16,341 nt of DNA from UBA5972 sp964600965 (GTDB lineage Bacteria > Pseudomonadota > Alphaproteobacteria > Rhodobacterales > Rhodobacteraceae). A model generated the notes under the pieces. The model was not told where the DNA came from, ran no database searches, and saw nothing but the letters and a program-made list of their open reading frames with translations. The first letter of the stretch is position 1. The number at the start of each line of letters is the position of its first letter. The DNA lies in contig CAZRLO010000061.1 of NCBI GenBank assembly GCA_964600965.1, positions 1-16,341 on the forward strand. The letters run 5' to 3'. Below, piece by piece: positions 14,929 to 16,341 of the stretch. A program made the position numbers and the translations under genes.

Positions 14929-15039
14929 GGCCAGAGACAGCTCCGGCAGCCCAGAATTTCAGGTTTCCCCAACGCGGGCGCTTCTTGCCATGCCGCGACC
15001 GGACGCTTAGACAGAAACAAGCGCAAAATCAGAGGCAAC

Positions 15040-16245
15040 ATGCTGACCGACAAGCGGATATTGCTGATCATCAGCGGCGGCATCGCCGCGTTCAAGGCGC
15101 TGGATCTGGTCCGGCGTCTGCGCGAGCGTGGTGCCGAGGTCACGCCGGTTCTGACCCATGCGGGCGCCGAATTCGTGACCCCGCTTTCGTTGTCCGCTCT
15201 GGCGGGGCGAAAGGTCTATCGCGATCTGTTTGATTTGACCGACGAATCCGAGATGGGGCATATCGAACTTTCGCGCGCCGCCGATCTGGTGGTGGTCGCC
15301 CCGGCAACGGCCGATCTGTTGGCCAGAATGGCGCATGGGCTGGCGGATGATCTGGCCTCGACCCTGTTGCTCGCGACGGACAAACGCGTGCTCGTGGCAC
15401 CGGCGATGAATGTTCGCATGTGGGAACACGCCGCGACCCGGCGCAATATCGCGCAACTGGCAGACGACGGCGTGCGGATCGTCGGTCCCAACGAGGGCGA
15501 CATGGCCTGCGGGGAATACGGCCCCGGAAGGATGGCCGAGCCGCTGGAAATTGTCGCCGCGATTGAAAGCGCGCTGCGCGACGGGCCGCTTGCGGGAAAA
15601 CGGGTTCTGGTAACATCGGGACCCACGTACGAGCCGTTTGACCCCGTGCGATACCTCGCGAACCGCTCGTCTGGCGCACAGGGTGCCGCCATCGCCCGTG
15701 CGTTGGCGGCGGCGGGGGCGCAGGTCGTGTTTGTGACCGGTCCGGCCCGCGTGCCGCCTCCGGCGGGGGTAACCGTCGAAAAGGTCGAAACCGCCGCCGA
15801 AATGCTGGCGGCGGCGAAGGGCGCGCTGCCGGTCGACGTGGCGATATTTGCGGCTGCGGTGGCCGACTGGCGAGCGGTGCAGGTCGCCGGATCGAAAATC
15901 AAGAAAGACGCGAATGGTGGCCCGCCGGGACTGGAATTTGCGGAAAACCGGGACATTCTGGCGACGGTTTCACAGATGAAAAAGGGGCGCCCCACGCTCG
16001 TCATCGGGTTTGCCGCCGAAACCGACAATGTAATGAAAAACGCCGCTGCCAAACGGGTTCGCAAGGGATGCGACTGGATTTTGGCCAATGATGTCAGACC
16101 TCAAACCGGCAATATGGGCGGGGACGAAAATTCCGTAACCCTGATTGCCGATAACAGGAACGAAAGCTGGCCGCGCATGTCAAAGGATCGCGTCGCACAG
16201 AAACTGGTCGCCGAGATCGTCCGGACACTGGCCGCGCCCGCATGA
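15040..16245 (+). CDS. coaBC: Bifunctional phosphopantothenoylcysteine decarboxylase / phosphopantothenate--cysteine ligase
   Basis: Carries out two consecutive steps of coenzyme A synthesis: CTP-dependent joining of cysteine to 4'-phosphopantothenate (C-terminal CoaB) and FMN-dependent decarboxylation to phosphopantetheine (N-terminal CoaC). The 401 residues are the normal length. CoaC part: ISGGIAAFKALDLVRRL at 11-27, active-site His74 in GHIELSR, APATADLLA, the PAMN motif at 121-124, and Cys157 in ACGEYGPGRM. CoaB part from about residue 187: VLVTSGPTYEPFDPVRYLAN, NRSSG at 208-212, AAVADWR at 272-278, KIKKD at 286-290, FAAETDN at 324-330. ATG 15040 with AGAGG 4 bases upstream is chosen over the upstream ATG at 14842, whose 66 extra residues have no family resemblance. 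It overlaps dut by 4 bp. Confidence 0.96.
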   Translation: MLTDKRILLIISGGIAAFKALDLVRRLRERGAEVTPVLTHAGAEFVTPLSLSALAGRKVYRDLFDLTDESEMGHIELSRAADLVVVAPATADLLARMAHGLADDLASTLLLATDKRVLVAPAMNVRMWEHAATRRNIAQLADDGVRIVGPNEGDMACGEYGPGRMAEPLEIVAAIESALRDGPLAGKRVLVTSGPTYEPFDPVRYLANRSSGAQGAAIARALAAAGAQVVFVTGPARVPPPAGVTVEKVETAAEMLAAAKGALPVDVAIFAAAVADWRAVQVAGSKIKKDANGGPPGLEFAENRDILATVSQMKKGRPTLVIGFAAETDNVMKNAAAKRVRKGCDWILANDVRPQTGNMGGDENSVTLIADNRNESWPRMSKDRVAQKLVAEIVRTLAAPA

Positions 16246-16341
16246 CCCCGGTCGTGAAAATCGCTTATGCCGACGGGGCCGACCGGGCGGTCGCGCTGCC
16301 GGCCTATGCTTCGGCGGGTGCGGCGGGGGCCGATGTTCGCG
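16242..16341 (+). CDS. dut: dUTP diphosphatase, N-terminal fragment cut by the window edge
   Basis: Hydrolyses dUTP to dUMP and pyrophosphate, keeping uracil out of DNA and feeding dTMP synthesis. Only the first 33 codons are visible. They include LPAYASAGAAGADVR, which corresponds to the first conserved dUTPase motif (PxYxxxGAAGxDxxA). The ATG shares bases with the coaBC stop (ATGA). The coaBC-dut order is widespread in proteobacteria, which supports the call despite the short fragment. Confidence 0.9.
   Translation, partial: MTPVVKIAYADGADRAVALPAYASAGAAGADVR

Larger units (their letters stand above)
14583..15039. other. Divergent cobU/coaBC intergenic region (457 bp)
   Basis: This is the longest stretch without a convincing gene. 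From left to right it holds the cobU leader, an ATG-less open frame on the minus strand with a hydrophobic end (14625-14729, GTG start, 34 residues, not called), an 88-bp run of degenerate 8-bp repeats with palindromes (14738-14825), an A/T-rich patch from about 14833 to 14865, and a potentially structured coaBC leader with a long inverted repeat. The frame upstream of coaBC is open back to 14842, but that extension does not resemble the family. Confidence 0.7.

Noticed and set aside
14842..15039. 66-residue N-terminal extension of coaBC from an upstream ATG.
   Set aside because: The extension lacks family similarity, and ATG 15040 has a good AGAGG ribosome binding site and gives the normal length.
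14583..15039. Cobalamin riboswitch considered in front of cobU.
   Set aside because: No recognisable B12 box or conserved core could be found by eye on the minus strand.

Overview
The window is a GC-rich, gene-dense chromosomal segment from an alphaproteobacterium, most likely a member of the Rhodobacteraceae (roseobacter group). The evidence is the character of the proteins (a Rhodobacteraceae-type branched-chain aminotransferase, GlnD, MurJ and a rhomboid-like protein beside trpS), the gene order, and a plausible CtrA-like operator in front of comM. It is almost entirely housekeeping. I see no tRNA, rRNA, IS element, CRISPR array or prophage gene.

Left part (1-8401), mainly minus strand. 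A branched-chain aminotransferase runs off the left edge. trpS follows on the same strand. A plus-strand rhomboid-family membrane protein lies between trpS and murJ, divergent from trpS and convergent with murJ. Its catalytic Ser and His positions are substituted. Next comes a tightly packed minus-strand operon, transcribed in the order penicillin-binding-protein activator lipoprotein (lpoA/LppC type), glnD, murJ. The genes overlap by 41 bp and 4 bp, so a peptidoglycan-synthesis activator, the nitrogen-signalling PII uridylyltransferase and the lipid II flippase are translated from one message.

Middle part (8518-11669), plus strand. rsmI (16S rRNA 2'-O-methyltransferase), yraN (UPF0102 nuclease-fold protein), gshB (glutathione synthase) and an HSL-type alpha/beta hydrolase form an apparent operon. 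It is divergent from the lipoprotein gene. rsmI/yraN and gshB/hydrolase are each joined by a 4-bp ATGA overlap. A small perfect hairpin sits between yraN and gshB.

Right part (11747-16341). On the minus strand cobU and a cobC-like histidine phosphatase overlap by 4 bp. After a 209-bp gap they are followed by comM, the AAA+ helicase of natural transformation and gene-transfer-agent DNA uptake. comM has its own leader with CtrA-like half sites. On the plus strand coaBC (dfp) overlaps dut by 4 bp, and dut runs off the right edge. The divergent cobU/coaBC intergenic region (about 457 bp) is the least ordinary stretch. It holds eleven degenerate copies of an 8-bp unit (consensus CCGNCTRG) that create perfect palindromes, followed by an A/T-rich patch and a potentially structured coaBC leader.

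No clearly new system is present. The best candidates for a second look are the apparently catalytically dead rhomboid, the 8-bp tandem repeat and the CtrA-like site at comM.
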